The notes beneath the pieces are model-generated. The model ran no database searches. It was not told where the DNA came from and saw only the letters and a list, made by a program, of their open reading frames with translations. From Streptomyces olivaceus (GTDB lineage Bacteria; Actinomycetota; Actinomycetes; Streptomycetales; Streptomycetaceae): a stretch of 64,000 nucleotides of DNA. Position numbers and translations under genes: made by a program. This document shows, piece after piece, positions 17,250 to 26,469 of this stretch (its first letter is position 1; every line of letters begins with the position of its first letter). The stretch lies in the NCBI RefSeq assembly GCF_000721235.1, contig NZ_JOFH01000001.1, forward strand, positions 248,001-312,000, given 5' to 3'.

Positions 17250-18097
17250 GCGCGCTGCTGGCCGGGCTCGTCGACGACGCGGGTCTGTTCCCGCCGACCG
17301 CGCTGCCGCCCGCCGAGGCGGTGGCACGGCACCGTCGCGACCGGGCCGCCGCCCATCCGATGCACACCCTGCGGTTCCTCGTCCCGGTGGGCCGGCTGGA
17401 GGAGATCCGGGGCGAACTGCGGCCGGACGACCGGCTGGTGCTCGGGCTGATCGCCGACGCGTCGGTTCCGGGCGACCCCGCCGAGCGGCTGCGGTCCGCG
17501 CTGGCGACGGTGGCCGCCGACGACCGGCTGGAGACCGCCCTGATCGAGGCGCCGCTCGCCGTGTTCGGTGCCGATCCGGCGACGGCGGCCCCCGCCGTGC
17601 TCGCCGCCACCGCGGACGCCGGCGTGCCCGTGTTCCTGGAACCGGCGGCGCCGTCCGGCATCGACGCCCTGCTCACCGCGGTGGCGGGCGCCCCGGGGGT
17701 CGGCGCGAAGCTGCGCTGCGGCGGCGTACGGGCCGAGCTGTTCCCCTCCCCCGCCGAGGCCGCGCACTTCGTCCTCGCCTGCGCCCGGGCCGGGGTGCCC
17801 TTCAAGGCGACCGCCGGGCTCCACCGCGCCGTACGGCACCAGGACCCGGAGACCGGCTTCACCCACCACGGCTACCTCAACCTCCTGCTGGCCGCCGCCC
17901 GTTCCGCCGCCGGTCCCACCGCTGCGGCGCTCGTGCCGGACGCGCTGGAGACGACGTCGCCCGACACCCTCGTACGCGAGCTGACCGCCCTGTCCGCCCC
18001 GGCTGCGGCCGCGGCCCGCGCGCTGTTCACCTCCTACGGCTCCTGCTCCACCGCCACACCGGTGTCCGAGGCCCGCACCCTCCTCGGCACCGCCTGA
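17246..18097 (+). CDS. Uncharacterised protein between hmgA and fumarylacetoacetase
   Basis: I do not recognise this 283-residue protein. It begins MSALLAGLVDDAGLFPP, is soluble, has no Cys-rich or signal region, and alternates predicted beta strands and helices (LRFLVPV, LIEAPLAVF, GVPVFLEPA, GAKLRCGGV, GVPFKATAGLHRAVRH, HHGYLNLLLAA), a rhythm consistent with a TIM-like barrel. Conserved-looking polar clusters are KLRCGG, FKATAGLHRA and THHGYLNL. It overlaps hmgA by 4 bp (GTGA) and precedes fumarylacetoacetase by 15 bp. The gene position is where a maleylacetoacetate isomerase would be expected; no glutathione- or mycothiol-type isomerase is otherwise present in the operon. Confidence 0.8.
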   Translation: MSALLAGLVDDAGLFPPTALPPAEAVARHRRDRAAAHPMHTLRFLVPVGRLEEIRGELRPDDRLVLGLIADASVPGDPAERLRSALATVAADDRLETALIEAPLAVFGADPATAAPAVLAATADAGVPVFLEPAAPSGIDALLTAVAGAPGVGAKLRCGGVRAELFPSPAEAAHFVLACARAGVPFKATAGLHRAVRHQDPETGFTHHGYLNLLLAAARSAAGPTAAALVPDALETTSPDTLVRELTALSAPAAAAARALFTSYGSCSTATPVSEARTLLGTA

Positions 18098-18112
18098 AAG
18101 GACAGTTCCACG

Positions 18113-19318
18113 ATGACCTCCGCAAGCTGGGTCCCGGTGCCCGAGGGCTCCCCGTTCACCCCGCACACGCTCCCCTACGGCGTCTTCGCCCCCGAGGACG
18201 GCGCCCCCAGGGTCGGCGTCGCCATCGGCGACCACGTCCTCGACCTGGCTCGCGCGCTCGGCGACGACGACACCTTCGCCCGGCCCTCGCTCAACACCTT
18301 CCTCGCCCAGGGCCGGGCCCGCTGGCAGGAGGTGCGGGCCCGGGTCACCGAGCTGCTCACCGACTCCGCGCACCGCGCGGCGGTGGAGCCCGCGCTGCAC
18401 CGCGCCGACCGCGTAGGGCTGCTGATGCCGTTCGAACCGGCCGACTACGTCGACTTCTACGCCTCCGAGCACCACGCGGCGAACATCGGCCGGATGCTGC
18501 GCCCGGGCCAGGAGCCGCTGACCCCGCAGTGGAAGCACCTCCCCATCGGCTACCACGGCCGCTCCGGCACACTGGTCGTCTCGGGCACGGACGTCGTCCG
18601 CCCCTGGGGCCAGACCCGCCCCGACGGCGGCGCACCGCCGTTCCGCCCGTCCGCCCGGCTGGACATCGAGGCGGAGGTCGGCTTCGTCGTCGGCACCCCG
18701 TCCGCGCGGGGCACCCGGGTCGGCGTCGGGGACTTCGCCGACCACGTCTTCGGGGTGTGCCTGGTCAACGACTGGAGCGCGCGGGACCTGCAGGCCTGGG
18801 AGTACGTGCCGCTCGGCCCGTTCCTCGCCAAGTCGTTCGCGACGTCCGTGTCGCCGTGGATCGTGCCGCTGGACGCCCTGGAGGCGGCCCGCACCGCCCC
18901 GCCCGAGCGCACCGAGGAGCTGCGGCCCTACCTCCGGGACGGCGAGGACTGGGGTCTGGACCTCGCCCTGGAGGTACGGCTCAACGGGGAGGTGGTCTCC
19001 CGGCCGTCGTTCACCTCGATGTACTGGACGCCGGCCCAGATGCTGGCGCACCTGACCGTCAACGGCGCCTCGCTGCGCACCGGTGACTTCTACGCCTCGG
19101 GCACGGTCAGCGGCCCGGACGCGCACGAACGCGGCTGCCTGATGGAACTGACCTGGAACGGTCAGGAGCCCGTGACGCTGTCCGACGGCTCCACCCGCAC
19201 CTTCCTCCAGGACGGCGACGAGGTCGTCATCTCGGCGACCGCGCCGGGTCCCGACGGCTCGCGCATCGGCTTCGGAGAGGTCCGCGGCCGGATCGTCGCG
19301 GGAGGCGACGGCTCATGA
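18113..19318 (+). CDS. fahA: Fumarylacetoacetase
   Basis: A 401-residue fumarylacetoacetate hydrolase, cleaving fumarylacetoacetate to fumarate and acetoacetate. It has the N-terminal SH3-like part (FTPHTLPYGVFAPEDG), the PIGYHGRSGTLVVSGTDVVRP active-site segment, the metal-binding EAEVGFVVG region and the very characteristic VCLVNDWSARDLQAWEYVPLGPF and AKSFATSVSPWIVPLDAL. The C-terminal end GFGEVRGRI is standard. It overlaps the CoA-transferase alpha gene by 4 bp. Confidence 0.94.
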   Translation: MTSASWVPVPEGSPFTPHTLPYGVFAPEDGAPRVGVAIGDHVLDLARALGDDDTFARPSLNTFLAQGRARWQEVRARVTELLTDSAHRAAVEPALHRADRVGLLMPFEPADYVDFYASEHHAANIGRMLRPGQEPLTPQWKHLPIGYHGRSGTLVVSGTDVVRPWGQTRPDGGAPPFRPSARLDIEAEVGFVVGTPSARGTRVGVGDFADHVFGVCLVNDWSARDLQAWEYVPLGPFLAKSFATSVSPWIVPLDALEAARTAPPERTEELRPYLRDGEDWGLDLALEVRLNGEVVSRPSFTSMYWTPAQMLAHLTVNGASLRTGDFYASGTVSGPDAHERGCLMELTWNGQEPVTLSDGSTRTFLQDGDEVVISATAPGPDGSRIGFGEVRGRIVAGGDGS

Positions 19319-20064
19319 ACAAGGTCATCGCCAGTGCGCGTGAGGCCGTGGCCGACATCGGCGACGGCGCGTCGCTCGCCGTCGGCGGCTTCGGTCTGTG
19401 CGGCATCCCCGCGGTGCTGCTCGAAGCCCTGCACCAGAGCGGGGTCAGTGGTCTGTCCGTGGTGTCCAACAACTGCGGCACCGACGGACACGGCCTCGGC
19501 GTCCTGCTCTCCGACGGCCGGATCAGCCGGGTCACGGCCTCCTACGTGGGCGAGAACAAGGAGTTCGCCCGCCAGTACCTGGGCGGCGAGCTGGAGGTGG
19601 AGCTGATTCCGCAGGGCACGCTGTCGGAGCGGCTGCGCGCCGGGGGCTGCGGCATACCCGCGTTCTACACCCCGGCCGGCGTCGGCAGCCAGGTCGCGGA
19701 CGGCGGCCTGCCGTGGAAGTACACGGCGGACGGCGGCGTGGAGGTGGCGTCGCCGAGGAAGGAGCAGCGCGCGTTCCGTGGCCGCACGTACGTGCTGGAG
19801 GAGTCGGTGACCACGGACTTCGCCCTGGTCCGGGCGGTGCGCGGCGACCGGTACGGCAACCTCGTCTTCCAGCGCTCCGCCCGCAATTTCAACCCGCTCG
19901 CGGCCATGGCCGGCAAGGTCGCGGTCGCCGAGGTCGAGGAACTGGTGGACGGCGCCCTCCACCCGGACGAGGTGCATCTGCCCGGCGTCTTCGTGCAGCG
20001 GGTCGTCCCGCTCACCGCGGGGCAGGCCGCGGACAAGTCCATCGAGAAGGCGACGGTGCGCTGA
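19315..20064 (+). CDS. 3-oxoacid CoA-transferase subunit A
   Basis: A 249-residue alpha subunit of a class I CoA-transferase (SCOT/PcaI/AtoD type). The glycine loop [10 protein letters not shown] at residues 22-31 and [11 protein letters not shown] are characteristic. With the beta subunit it would move CoA from succinyl-CoA to acetoacetate released by fumarylacetoacetase, giving acetoacetyl-CoA for thiolysis. Sequence alone cannot separate 3-oxoadipate from acetoacetate specificity; the operon favours acetoacetate. Confidence 0.92.
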   Translation: MNKVIASAREAVADIGDGASLAVGGFGLCGIPAVLLEALHQSGVSGLSVVSNNCGTDGHGLGVLLSDGRISRVTASYVGENKEFARQYLGGELEVELIPQGTLSERLRAGGCGIPAFYTPAGVGSQVADGGLPWKYTADGGVEVASPRKEQRAFRGRTYVLEESVTTDFALVRAVRGDRYGNLVFQRSARNFNPLAAMAGKVAVAEVEELVDGALHPDEVHLPGVFVQRVVPLTAGQAADKSIEKATVR

Positions 20065-20738
20065 TGCCCTGGAACCGTGACGACATGGCCGCCCGCGCGG
20101 CGGCCGAGCTGACCGACGGCTCCTACGTCAACCTGGGCATCGGTCTGCCCACGCTGGTGCCCGGCCACCTTCCGGCCGGCGTCGACGTCGTCCTCCACTC
20201 GGAGAACGGCATCCTCGGCGTCGGGCCGTATCCCACGCCCGACGAGGTCGACCCCGACCTGATCAACGCGGGCAAGGAGACGGTCACCACGGCGCCGGGT
20301 GCGTCGTTCTTCGACTCGGCGCTCTCCTTCGGCATGATCCGCGGCGGCCACCTGGACACCGCGATCCTCGGGGGCCTGCAGGTCTCCACGCGCGGCGACC
20401 TCGCCAACTGGACCGTGCCCGGCAAAATGATCAAGGGCATGGGCGGGGCGATGGACCTGGTGCACGGGGCCCGGCGGGTCATCGTGCTGATGGATCACAC
20501 CGCCAAGGACGGCAGCCCCAAGATCGTGCGCGACTGCACGCTGCCGCTGACCGGCACGGCGTGCGTCGACCGGGTCATCACCGACCTCGGCGTCTTCGAC
20601 ATCACGCCGCCCGCGCTGACGGTGGCCGAACTCGCCCCCGGCGTCACCCTCGACCAGGTGCGCGCGGCCACCGACGCCGAGGTCGTCGCCTCGCCCGGAC
20701 GGCTTCCCGCGGCCGCGGCCGGGGCCGGCAGGGGCTGA
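20064..20738 (+). CDS. 3-oxoacid CoA-transferase subunit B
   Basis: A 224-residue beta subunit. The catalytic glutamate is in [11 protein letters not shown] (Glu47), matching the S-E-N-G motif of this family. The [28 protein letters not shown] region is highly typical. ATG 20064 overlaps the stop of subunit A. It is the last gene of the operon and ends 3 bp from the convergent MarR gene, with no obvious terminator between. Confidence 0.93.
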   Translation: MPWNRDDMAARAAAELTDGSYVNLGIGLPTLVPGHLPAGVDVVLHSENGILGVGPYPTPDEVDPDLINAGKETVTTAPGASFFDSALSFGMIRGGHLDTAILGGLQVSTRGDLANWTVPGKMIKGMGGAMDLVHGARRVIVLMDHTAKDGSPKIVRDCTLPLTGTACVDRVITDLGVFDITPPALTVAELAPGVTLDQVRAATDAEVVASPGRLPAAAAGAGRG

Positions 20739-20741
20739 ACC

Positions 20742-21374
20742 TCAGACCCGCAGCGCGTCCAGGCGGCCCTCCAACTGGCCCAGCAGTCCCGCCAGGAGCG
20801 CCGCCAGCTCGCCCTGGCTTGCGCCCTCCACTCCGGACAGTACGGCGGCCTCGTAGGCGAGCTGGTCGGGCAGCAGGCCGTCGACGAGGTCGCGTCCGGT
20901 GTCCGTGAGGCGGACGTGGGCGACGCGGCGGTCGCGGGTGTCGCCGCGCCGCTCCACGAGGCTCCGCTCGCTGAGCTGCTTGAGGCGCTTGGTGACGGCG
21001 GCGCCGGAGGAGAACGTCTCGCGGGCCAGTTCGCCGGGGGTCAGCTCGTGCCCGGTCCGCCGCAGCGCGCCGAGCAGGTCGAACTCGGCGCGGCTGAGGC
21101 CGGCCCGGCGCAGCGGTGCGTCCTCGGCCTGCTGGAGGAGGGCGGCGCAGCGGTTGATGCGGCCGATGATCTCCATCGGCCCGGTGTCGAGGTCCGGGTG
21201 GACGGCACGCCACTGCCGCACGACGGAGGCGACGGTGTCCCCGCCCGGCCCGCCGCTCCCCGCTCCGGCTCTTCCGTCTCCGACTCCACCGATCCCGGCT
21301 CCCCCGGCTCCGGCTCCCCTGCCGCCGGCTTCCCCGTCGCCCTCGGTCGCCGAGCCCCCGTCGGTTGCGGTCAT
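20742..21374 (-). CDS. MarR-family transcriptional regulator
   Basis: A 210-residue MarR protein. The N-terminal ~45 residues are a Gly/Ala-rich low-complexity tail. The winged helix domain lies at about residues 80-150 ([39 protein letters not shown] ... [19 protein letters not shown]), with the wing DTRDRR. ATG 21374 overlaps the stop of the FUSC gene (ATGA), so the regulator follows its probable target in one operon. It likely represses this operon through the AT-rich site at about 23,060-23,097; ligand unknown. Confidence 0.88.
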   Translation of the reverse strand: MTATDGGSATEGDGEAGGRGAGAGGAGIGGVGDGRAGAGSGGPGGDTVASVVRQWRAVHPDLDTGPMEIIGRINRCAALLQQAEDAPLRRAGLSRAEFDLLGALRRTGHELTPGELARETFSSGAAVTKRLKQLSERSLVERRGDTRDRRVAHVRLTDTGRDLVDGLLPDQLAYEAAVLSGVEGASQGELAALLAGLLGQLEGRLDALRV

Positions 21375-23059
21375 CGCCGTACGTCCTCCGCTCTCGTGGC
21401 CGTGTCCCGGTCCCGACGCGCTGGCTGGCGTCGCACCGCCTCGGCGAGCGTACGGTGTCCGGACTGCTCGGCGAGCACGACCCTCTCCTGGGGCAGTGCG
21501 CGCCCCCACCATTCGCCGGCCGCCCCGTCGGCGGTGGCCCGCAGCTCGGTCAGCGCGGCCGCGAGGCCCCGCCGGGCGGCCTCCAGGGCGGCGGGGGCGG
21601 GGTCGGCTTCCGCGAGGAGGCGCGCGGCGCGCTCGCGGGCCAGGTCGGCGGCGGTCACCGCCTGCTCGACGCGGTCCCCGGCGCGCCGGTTGGTGACGGC
21701 GACGGCGGCCAGGAAGCCGACCAGGGCGCCGACGAGGGTGTCCACCACTCGCTCCGTGATCAGCCGGCCGGGCTGCTGGTAGCCGGCGAACTCGGTGATG
21801 AGCAGGGCCATCGGCGTCACGCAGACGCTGCCGAGCCAGTAGTTGCGGGTGATGAGTGCCTCGGCCCCGAAGTTGAGGGCGAGGCAGAACAGGACGAGAA
21901 GCACCTGCCCGAGGTGGGCGAGCGGGACGAGTGCCGCGAACAGCAGCACCCCCGCGACGTTGCCGACCACACGCTGCACGGCCCGGCTCCAGGTCAGGGT
22001 CAGGTTGGCCTGGTAGAGCGCGGCGGCGGTGACCAGCGCCCAGTAGGGACGGCCGATGCCGAGGGCGAGGGAGGCGTAGCCGGCCAGCGCGCAGCCGAGG
22101 GCGGTGCGGACGGCGATGGGGGCCAGGGGGCCGAGGCGGCGCCGCAGGGGTGCGGGACGGGCGGTGAGTTCGGCGTCGGCGCCGAGGAGTTCGTCGGCGT
22201 CCGCCGGGGCGTCGCCGGTACGGGGGATGCGGCCGGTGCCGCGCAGGGCGCGGGCCCACGCGCGCAGCCGCTCCGGGTCGGTGTCGGCGGGGGCGGCCAG
22301 CGCGACCTCGGCGCGCACGACGAGGTGTTCCAGGGCGCGCCGGGTGGTGGCGCGGATCCCGGTCGCGGGCAGGGACAGCAGCGTCTGCCAGGCGGACTGC
22401 ACGGCGGCGTACCCGGCGGCGCGGGCGGCGTCGTGACCGTCGCCGGTGCCGCGGGTGGCGGCGTACGCGGCGGCGGCGTTCAGAGCCTGGGCGGTGGCCC
22501 GGCGCTCCGGGCCGTGCGGGCGGACGAGCGCGGGCGCCATGCCGACGAGCCAGGCCCAGGCGCCCGCGGCGGCGGCCAGCGCCAGGTGTCCCGGTATCCG
22601 GTCGGGGGTCTGCGGGACGAAGAGGACGGCGGAGCTGACGAAGGTGAGGATCACGTTGCCCGGCGGACCGACGCGGGTGGCGTCGCACAGGGCCTTCTGC
22701 ACGGCCGCCAGCAGCGCGCCGACGGTGACCAGGACGACGGCGTTCCGGGTGAGCGAGGCGGTGCCCAGGGCGACGGCGACACCGCCCAGCATGCCGAGGA
22801 CCACCCCGGCCAGGGTGCGGGCGCGGGCGGCGTAGGGGCGGTTGTGGGCGTAGAGCGCGCACAGGGACCCCGCCATCGTGTACATCGCCAGGTCGAGCCT
22901 GCCGAGCGCCAGCAGGAGGAGGTTGGGCGGGGCGACGGCGGCGACCGAGCTGAGGGCGGGCTTGAACCAGATCTCGGAGGGCCGGCGCAGGCGGAGCACG
23001 CCGGCGAGGGACAGACGCCGGCCCAGCGAGGTGCCGGAAGCGGGGTTCGTGCTGCTCAT
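21371..23059 (-). CDS. FUSC-family membrane protein
   Basis: A ~562-residue integral membrane protein of the fusaric acid resistance/aromatic acid exporter-like family. Two clusters of hydrophobic segments are present: about residues 35-180 (NLLLLALG..., TLAGVVLGMLGGVAVALG, AVVLVTVGALLAAVQKAL) and about 320-450 (GYASLALGIGRPYWALVTAAALYQANLTLTWSRAVQRVVGNVAGVLLFAALVPL). The soluble C-terminal part is helical and Ala/Arg-rich. I prefer ATG 23059 over ATG 23089, since a perfect TATAAT (23092-23097, minus strand) would place transcription start downstream of the earlier ATG. Probably an efflux-type transporter. Confidence 0.82.
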   Translation of the reverse strand: MSSTNPASGTSLGRRLSLAGVLRLRRPSEIWFKPALSSVAAVAPPNLLLLALGRLDLAMYTMAGSLCALYAHNRPYAARARTLAGVVLGMLGGVAVALGTASLTRNAVVLVTVGALLAAVQKALCDATRVGPPGNVILTFVSSAVLFVPQTPDRIPGHLALAAAAGAWAWLVGMAPALVRPHGPERRATAQALNAAAAYAATRGTGDGHDAARAAGYAAVQSAWQTLLSLPATGIRATTRRALEHLVVRAEVALAAPADTDPERLRAWARALRGTGRIPRTGDAPADADELLGADAELTARPAPLRRRLGPLAPIAVRTALGCALAGYASLALGIGRPYWALVTAAALYQANLTLTWSRAVQRVVGNVAGVLLFAALVPLAHLGQVLLVLFCLALNFGAEALITRNYWLGSVCVTPMALLITEFAGYQQPGRLITERVVDTLVGALVGFLAAVAVTNRRAGDRVEQAVTAADLARERAARLLAEADPAPAALEAARRGLAAALTELRATADGAAGEWWGRALPQERVVLAEQSGHRTLAEAVRRQPARRDRDTATRAEDVRR

Positions 23060-23097
23060 GAGATTTAGCTTAACAGGTGTTTTACTCATGAATTATA
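23060..23097 (-). promoter_or_regulatory. Promoter and AT-rich operator of FUSC-marR operon
   Basis: A perfect TATAAT -10 hexamer is read on the minus strand at 23097-23092. It is followed by an AT-rich stretch (GTAAAACACCTGTTAAGCTAAATCTC) that stands out sharply from the surrounding GC-rich DNA. A -35 match is poor. The location overlapping the expected transcription start suggests control by the MarR protein encoded at the end of the operon. Confidence 0.55.
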
Positions 23098-23256
23098 GAG
23101 CCGGCCGCTGGCACCTCGGCGCCTCCCCGCTTCCGACCGGCGGCGATCCGTCGCGCTCCCCCCGAATACCCCCGTGTGCGTCCTTGCGCTCGCGTGCGCG
23201 CCGCATGCGACGGGCAGGCCTTGACCGACCGTGGACCACCGAACGGGGAGGTGCGT

Positions 23257-23838
23257 GTGCACGGACCGGCGTCGCCCGCCTGGCTGCTGGTCGCGCTCTG
23301 CGCGGCGACCGGCGCGTACTGCCTGCTGCGGATGCGCAGCGGTGTCGAGGACCAGCGCCGCGCCGCGGGCGGCGAGGCCGTCATGGGGTTCGGCATGGCC
23401 GCCATGGCCGTGCCCGCGGCGGTGTTCACCCCACCGGCCTGGGCGTGGGCCGGCGGTGCGGTGGTGTTCGGGGCCGCCGGGCTGCGCGGCCTGTGGGCGG
23501 CCCGGGCGGGGCGCCGTCATCTCCACCACCTCGTGGAGGCCGGCGCCATGGTCTACATGGCCGCGGTGATGGCCGCCTCCCCCGCGGCCGGTTCCGCCGC
23601 CCACACCCACGGGCACGGCACGTCCGGCACGCCGGTGCTGACCGGGGCGCTGCTGCTCTACTTCGCGGGATACGTGCTGCTGACCGGCGTGCGGCTGATA
23701 CCCGGCGTGGCGGTCGCCGGGGGCGGTGCGGGCGGCGACGGCGCCGCGACGGCCGGGTGGGGCGACCGTCCGGAGCTGGCGCGGGCCTGCCGGCTGGCCA
23801 TGGCGATCGGGATGCTGGCCATGCTGCCGGCCATGTGA
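23257..23838 (+). CDS. DUF5134 domain membrane protein
   Basis: A ~193-residue polytopic membrane protein of the DUF5134 family. Hydrophobic segments are seen near residues 6-22, 42-60, 65-80, 95-115, 125-150 and at the C-terminus. A His-rich loop (HTHGHGTSG) lies between segments, which hints at metal contact but proves nothing. GTG 23257 is chosen because GGGGAG ends 6 bases before it; the GTG at 23251 would be too close. It precedes an M56 peptidase gene by about 115 bp. Confidence 0.78.
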   Translation: MHGPASPAWLLVALCAATGAYCLLRMRSGVEDQRRAAGGEAVMGFGMAAMAVPAAVFTPPAWAWAGGAVVFGAAGLRGLWAARAGRRHLHHLVEAGAMVYMAAVMAASPAAGSAAHTHGHGTSGTPVLTGALLLYFAGYVLLTGVRLIPGVAVAGGGAGGDGAATAGWGDRPELARACRLAMAIGMLAMLPAM

Positions 23839-23952
23839 CACGGCCGGCCGGGGAGTCCGGGCTGCCCGGTGTACGCCGTGCGCAATCGTTGCCTGCGTCA
23901 CTTTGCGCGGCGGGCCGTACTGCCGGCGGCACGGCGCTCATAGGCTGCACCC

Positions 23953-24888
23953 ATGATTCTCCCCGCGGCACTGCTGCTGCTCGGCGCCCTGACGGCCGTG
24001 CTCGCCCCGAGGCTGCTCGCCCGGGCGGACTGGCCGGACCGCGAACCCGTGGTCGCGCTGTGGGCCTGGCAGTGCGCGGTGGCGGCCGTACTCGTGTGCT
24101 GCGCGCTGTCGATGACGTTCAGCGCGGCGGCGGCGTGGCACGCGGTGGGCGGCCCCGTCTTCGCGACGGCGCCCGGCCCGGTGGTCGAGGCCTACGCGCT
24201 CGGCACGTCCGGCCTCTGGGCCGGCACCACCGCCGTCACCCTGGCCTGCGCCGGGCTGTGGAGCGCCGCGATGCTGGCCAGGGAGATCGTGCGGGCGCGG
24301 GCCAGGCGCCGGCTGCGCCGGGCGGAACTGCTGCACCGGGCGCCGCTGCTGCCCGGCGAGACGCCCGGCCCGGACCGGCTCGTCGTCCTGGAGGGCGAGC
24401 GGCCGGACGCCTGGTGGCTGCCCGGAACGCCCCCGCAGCTGGTGGTCACGACCGCCGCGCTGCGCCGCCTCAGGGGCCGTCAGCTGGACGCGGTCCTCGC
24501 CCACGAGAAGGGGCACGCGCGGGCACGGCACGACTGGCTGCTGCACTGCTCCGCCGCGCTGGCGGACGGGTTCCCTCAGGTTCCGGTCTTCGCCGCGTTC
24601 CGCGACGAGATGCACCGCCTGGTCGAACTCGCCGCCGACGACGTCGCCTCCCGGCGCTTCGGACGGCTGACCACCGCCCTGGCCCTGGTCGAACTCAACG
24701 AGGAGCGGGGCGTGTTCGGCCCCTGTCCGGTCTCGCACGGGCAAGTGCCCCAGCGGGTGAACCGGTTGCTCACCGATCCGGACCGCCTGCCCGCCTCCCG
24801 CCGGCTGCGGCTGACGGCGGCGGCCGCCCTGGTCCCGGTGGTACCGGTCCTCGTGGCCCTCGCACCGGGGCTGCGGGCGCTGGGTTAG
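23953..24888 (+). CDS. M56-family metallopeptidase
   Basis: A 311-residue membrane zinc peptidase of the BlaR1/M56 type. The zinc motif HEKGH is at residues 184-188 (LAHEKGHARARHD), with a further acidic ligand candidate in LVELAADDVASRRFG about 25-30 residues later. Hydrophobic segments are near residues 1-20, 32-58, 85-110 and 285-308. The family often pairs with a BlaI-type repressor, but no such gene is adjacent here. There is no beta-lactam sensor domain, so the signal is unknown. Confidence 0.86.
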   Translation: MILPAALLLLGALTAVLAPRLLARADWPDREPVVALWAWQCAVAAVLVCCALSMTFSAAAAWHAVGGPVFATAPGPVVEAYALGTSGLWAGTTAVTLACAGLWSAAMLAREIVRARARRRLRRAELLHRAPLLPGETPGPDRLVVLEGERPDAWWLPGTPPQLVVTTAALRRLRGRQLDAVLAHEKGHARARHDWLLHCSAALADGFPQVPVFAAFRDEMHRLVELAADDVASRRFGRLTTALALVELNEERGVFGPCPVSHGQVPQRVNRLLTDPDRLPASRRLRLTAAAALVPVVPVLVALAPGLRALG

Positions 24889-24966
24889 GACGGTCCCGGT
24901 CGGCGCCGGCGCCGGACGCGGATCCCGAACTGGCCCCGGAGCCACCGGGTCGGCGAGTATCGCAGC

Positions 24967-25638
24967 ATGCAGACGCCGCCGGTCGACTCCCCGCCCGCCC
25001 CGCCGCAGCCACGCGCCGCCGTCCGTCTCGCCCGGGCGTCGGCGGTGTGCTCCGCGCTGCTGCTGACACTGGTGGCCGCCGAGTGGGGCCCGCTGATCCG
25101 CCTGGACGACGGCATCGCGTCCACCACGCACCGCTGGGCCGTCGACCAACCCGGCGTGACCCACGCGATGCGCGTCCTCACCGACTGGGTGTGGGACACC
25201 TGGACGATGCGCCTGCTGTGCGCGGTCGCCGTGCTGTGGCTGTGGTGGCGACGCGGGGACCGGTGGACCGCGGTGTGGCTGGGAGCGACCTGCCTGGCGG
25301 GCAGCCTCCTGCAGCAGGTCCTGAAGGCTTTGGTGGACCGCCCTCGCCCGGTATGGCCCGACCCCGTGGACTCGGCGCACTACGCCGCCTTCCCCTCGGG
25401 ACACGCCATGACCGCGACGTTCGTGTGCGGCCTGCTGGTCTGGCTGCTCCACCACCTCGGCGCCGCTCGCGGCCTGCGCCGGACCGCCCTGACCGTGGCG
25501 GTGGTCTCCGTGGCGGGCGTCGGCGTGACCCGGGTGTGGCTCGGCGTCCACTGGGCCACGGACGTCCTCGGCGGCTGGCTCCTGGGCACGCTGCTCGTGG
25601 CCCTGGCGGTCCTGGTGCACCGGCGCCGGCATCCGTGA
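24967..25638 (+). CDS. PAP2-family phosphatase
   Basis: A 223-residue type 2 phosphatidic acid phosphatase-like membrane enzyme. The three motifs are visible: KALVDRPRP (KxxxxxxRP) near residue 120, PSGHAM near residue 142 and RVWLGVHWATDVLGG near residues 190-205, with the His and Asp in place. About five or six TM helices surround them. Likely dephosphorylates a lipid phosphate or isoprenoid pyrophosphate on the outer face of the membrane. The HAD gene begins just after its stop. Confidence 0.9.
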   Translation: MQTPPVDSPPAPPQPRAAVRLARASAVCSALLLTLVAAEWGPLIRLDDGIASTTHRWAVDQPGVTHAMRVLTDWVWDTWTMRLLCAVAVLWLWWRRGDRWTAVWLGATCLAGSLLQQVLKALVDRPRPVWPDPVDSAHYAAFPSGHAMTATFVCGLLVWLLHHLGAARGLRRTALTVAVVSVAGVGVTRVWLGVHWATDVLGGWLLGTLLVALAVLVHRRRHP

Positions 25639-25694
25639 ACGCCCGCCGTCCGGGCGGACGACCGGAAGCCGACGACCCGACCCGGGATCCGCCC

Positions 25695-26384
25695 ATGGCC
25701 GCCGTTCTCTTCGACTTCTCCGGGACCCTGTTCCGGATCGAATCCACCGACGCCTGGCTGCGGGCGACCCTCGACGGTGCCGGGATCGCCCTGCCCGCCC
25801 CGGAGTTCGCCCGTACGGCACGGGCCCTGCACGCGGCGGGAGCGCTGCCGGGCGGCGCGCCGCCGCTGCGGGTACCCGGGGAACTCGCCGGGGTGTGGGA
25901 GGTCCGGGACGAGAGTTCCGCGCTTCACCGGGCCGCCTACACCGGTCTGTCCCGGCAGGTGCCGCTGCCCGGACCCGGTCTGCACGACGCGCTGTACGAG
26001 CGGCACATGGCGCCGGACGCGTGGCGCCCCTACCCGGACGCCGCCGAGGTGCTGGAGACGCTGCGCGGGCGCGGGGTGGCGGTGGGCGTGGTCAGCAACA
26101 TCGGCTGGGACCTGCGGCCGGTCTTCCGCGCGCACGGGCTCGACCGGTACGTGGACACGTACGTCCTGTCCTACGAGCACGGCATCCGCAAGCCGGACGC
26201 GCGGCTGTTCTCCGCGGCCTGCGACGCGCTGGGCGCCGAGCCGGTCGAGACCCTGATGGTCGGTGACGACCGGGGCGCCGACGGCGGCGCGGCCGCTCTC
26301 GGCTGCCCGGTGCACTTCGTGGACCACCTGCCGGTCGCCGAACGCCCCGCCGGACTGCGGCCCGTGCTGGACCTGGTGCCCTGA
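25695..26384 (+). CDS. HAD-superfamily hydrolase
   Basis: A 229-residue HAD-like hydrolase, subfamily IA. Motif I is DFSGTL at residues 7-12; the usual second aspartate (DxD) is replaced by serine, so a conventional phosphatase mechanism is doubtful. Motif II is GVVSNIGWD, motif III is IRKPDARLF (Lys) and motif IV is MVGDDRGADGGAAALG. ATG 25695 is chosen. An in-frame GTG at 25635, overlapping the PAP2 stop, would add 20 unlikely residues. The substrate is unknown. Confidence 0.87.
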   Translation: MAAVLFDFSGTLFRIESTDAWLRATLDGAGIALPAPEFARTARALHAAGALPGGAPPLRVPGELAGVWEVRDESSALHRAAYTGLSRQVPLPGPGLHDALYERHMAPDAWRPYPDAAEVLETLRGRGVAVGVVSNIGWDLRPVFRAHGLDRYVDTYVLSYEHGIRKPDARLFSAACDALGAEPVETLMVGDDRGADGGAAALGCPVHFVDHLPVAERPAGLRPVLDLVP

Positions 26385-26469
26385 CCGGCGCCGCAGCGGT
26401 TCGCGGGCCACGGCTTCGTGGTGCTCATGGCGCGACTTCGTAGCCCGAGGCAACTGCCGGGGCGATCCG

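Noticed and set aside
20742..22862. Leftward extension of the MarR frame into the FUSC gene
   Set aside because: The extension is an Arg/Pro-rich shadow; MarR starts at ATG 21374.
22878..26384. 1168-residue rightward frame
   Set aside because: It crosses several genes in other frames. Only its final ~229 residues, the HAD hydrolase, are real.
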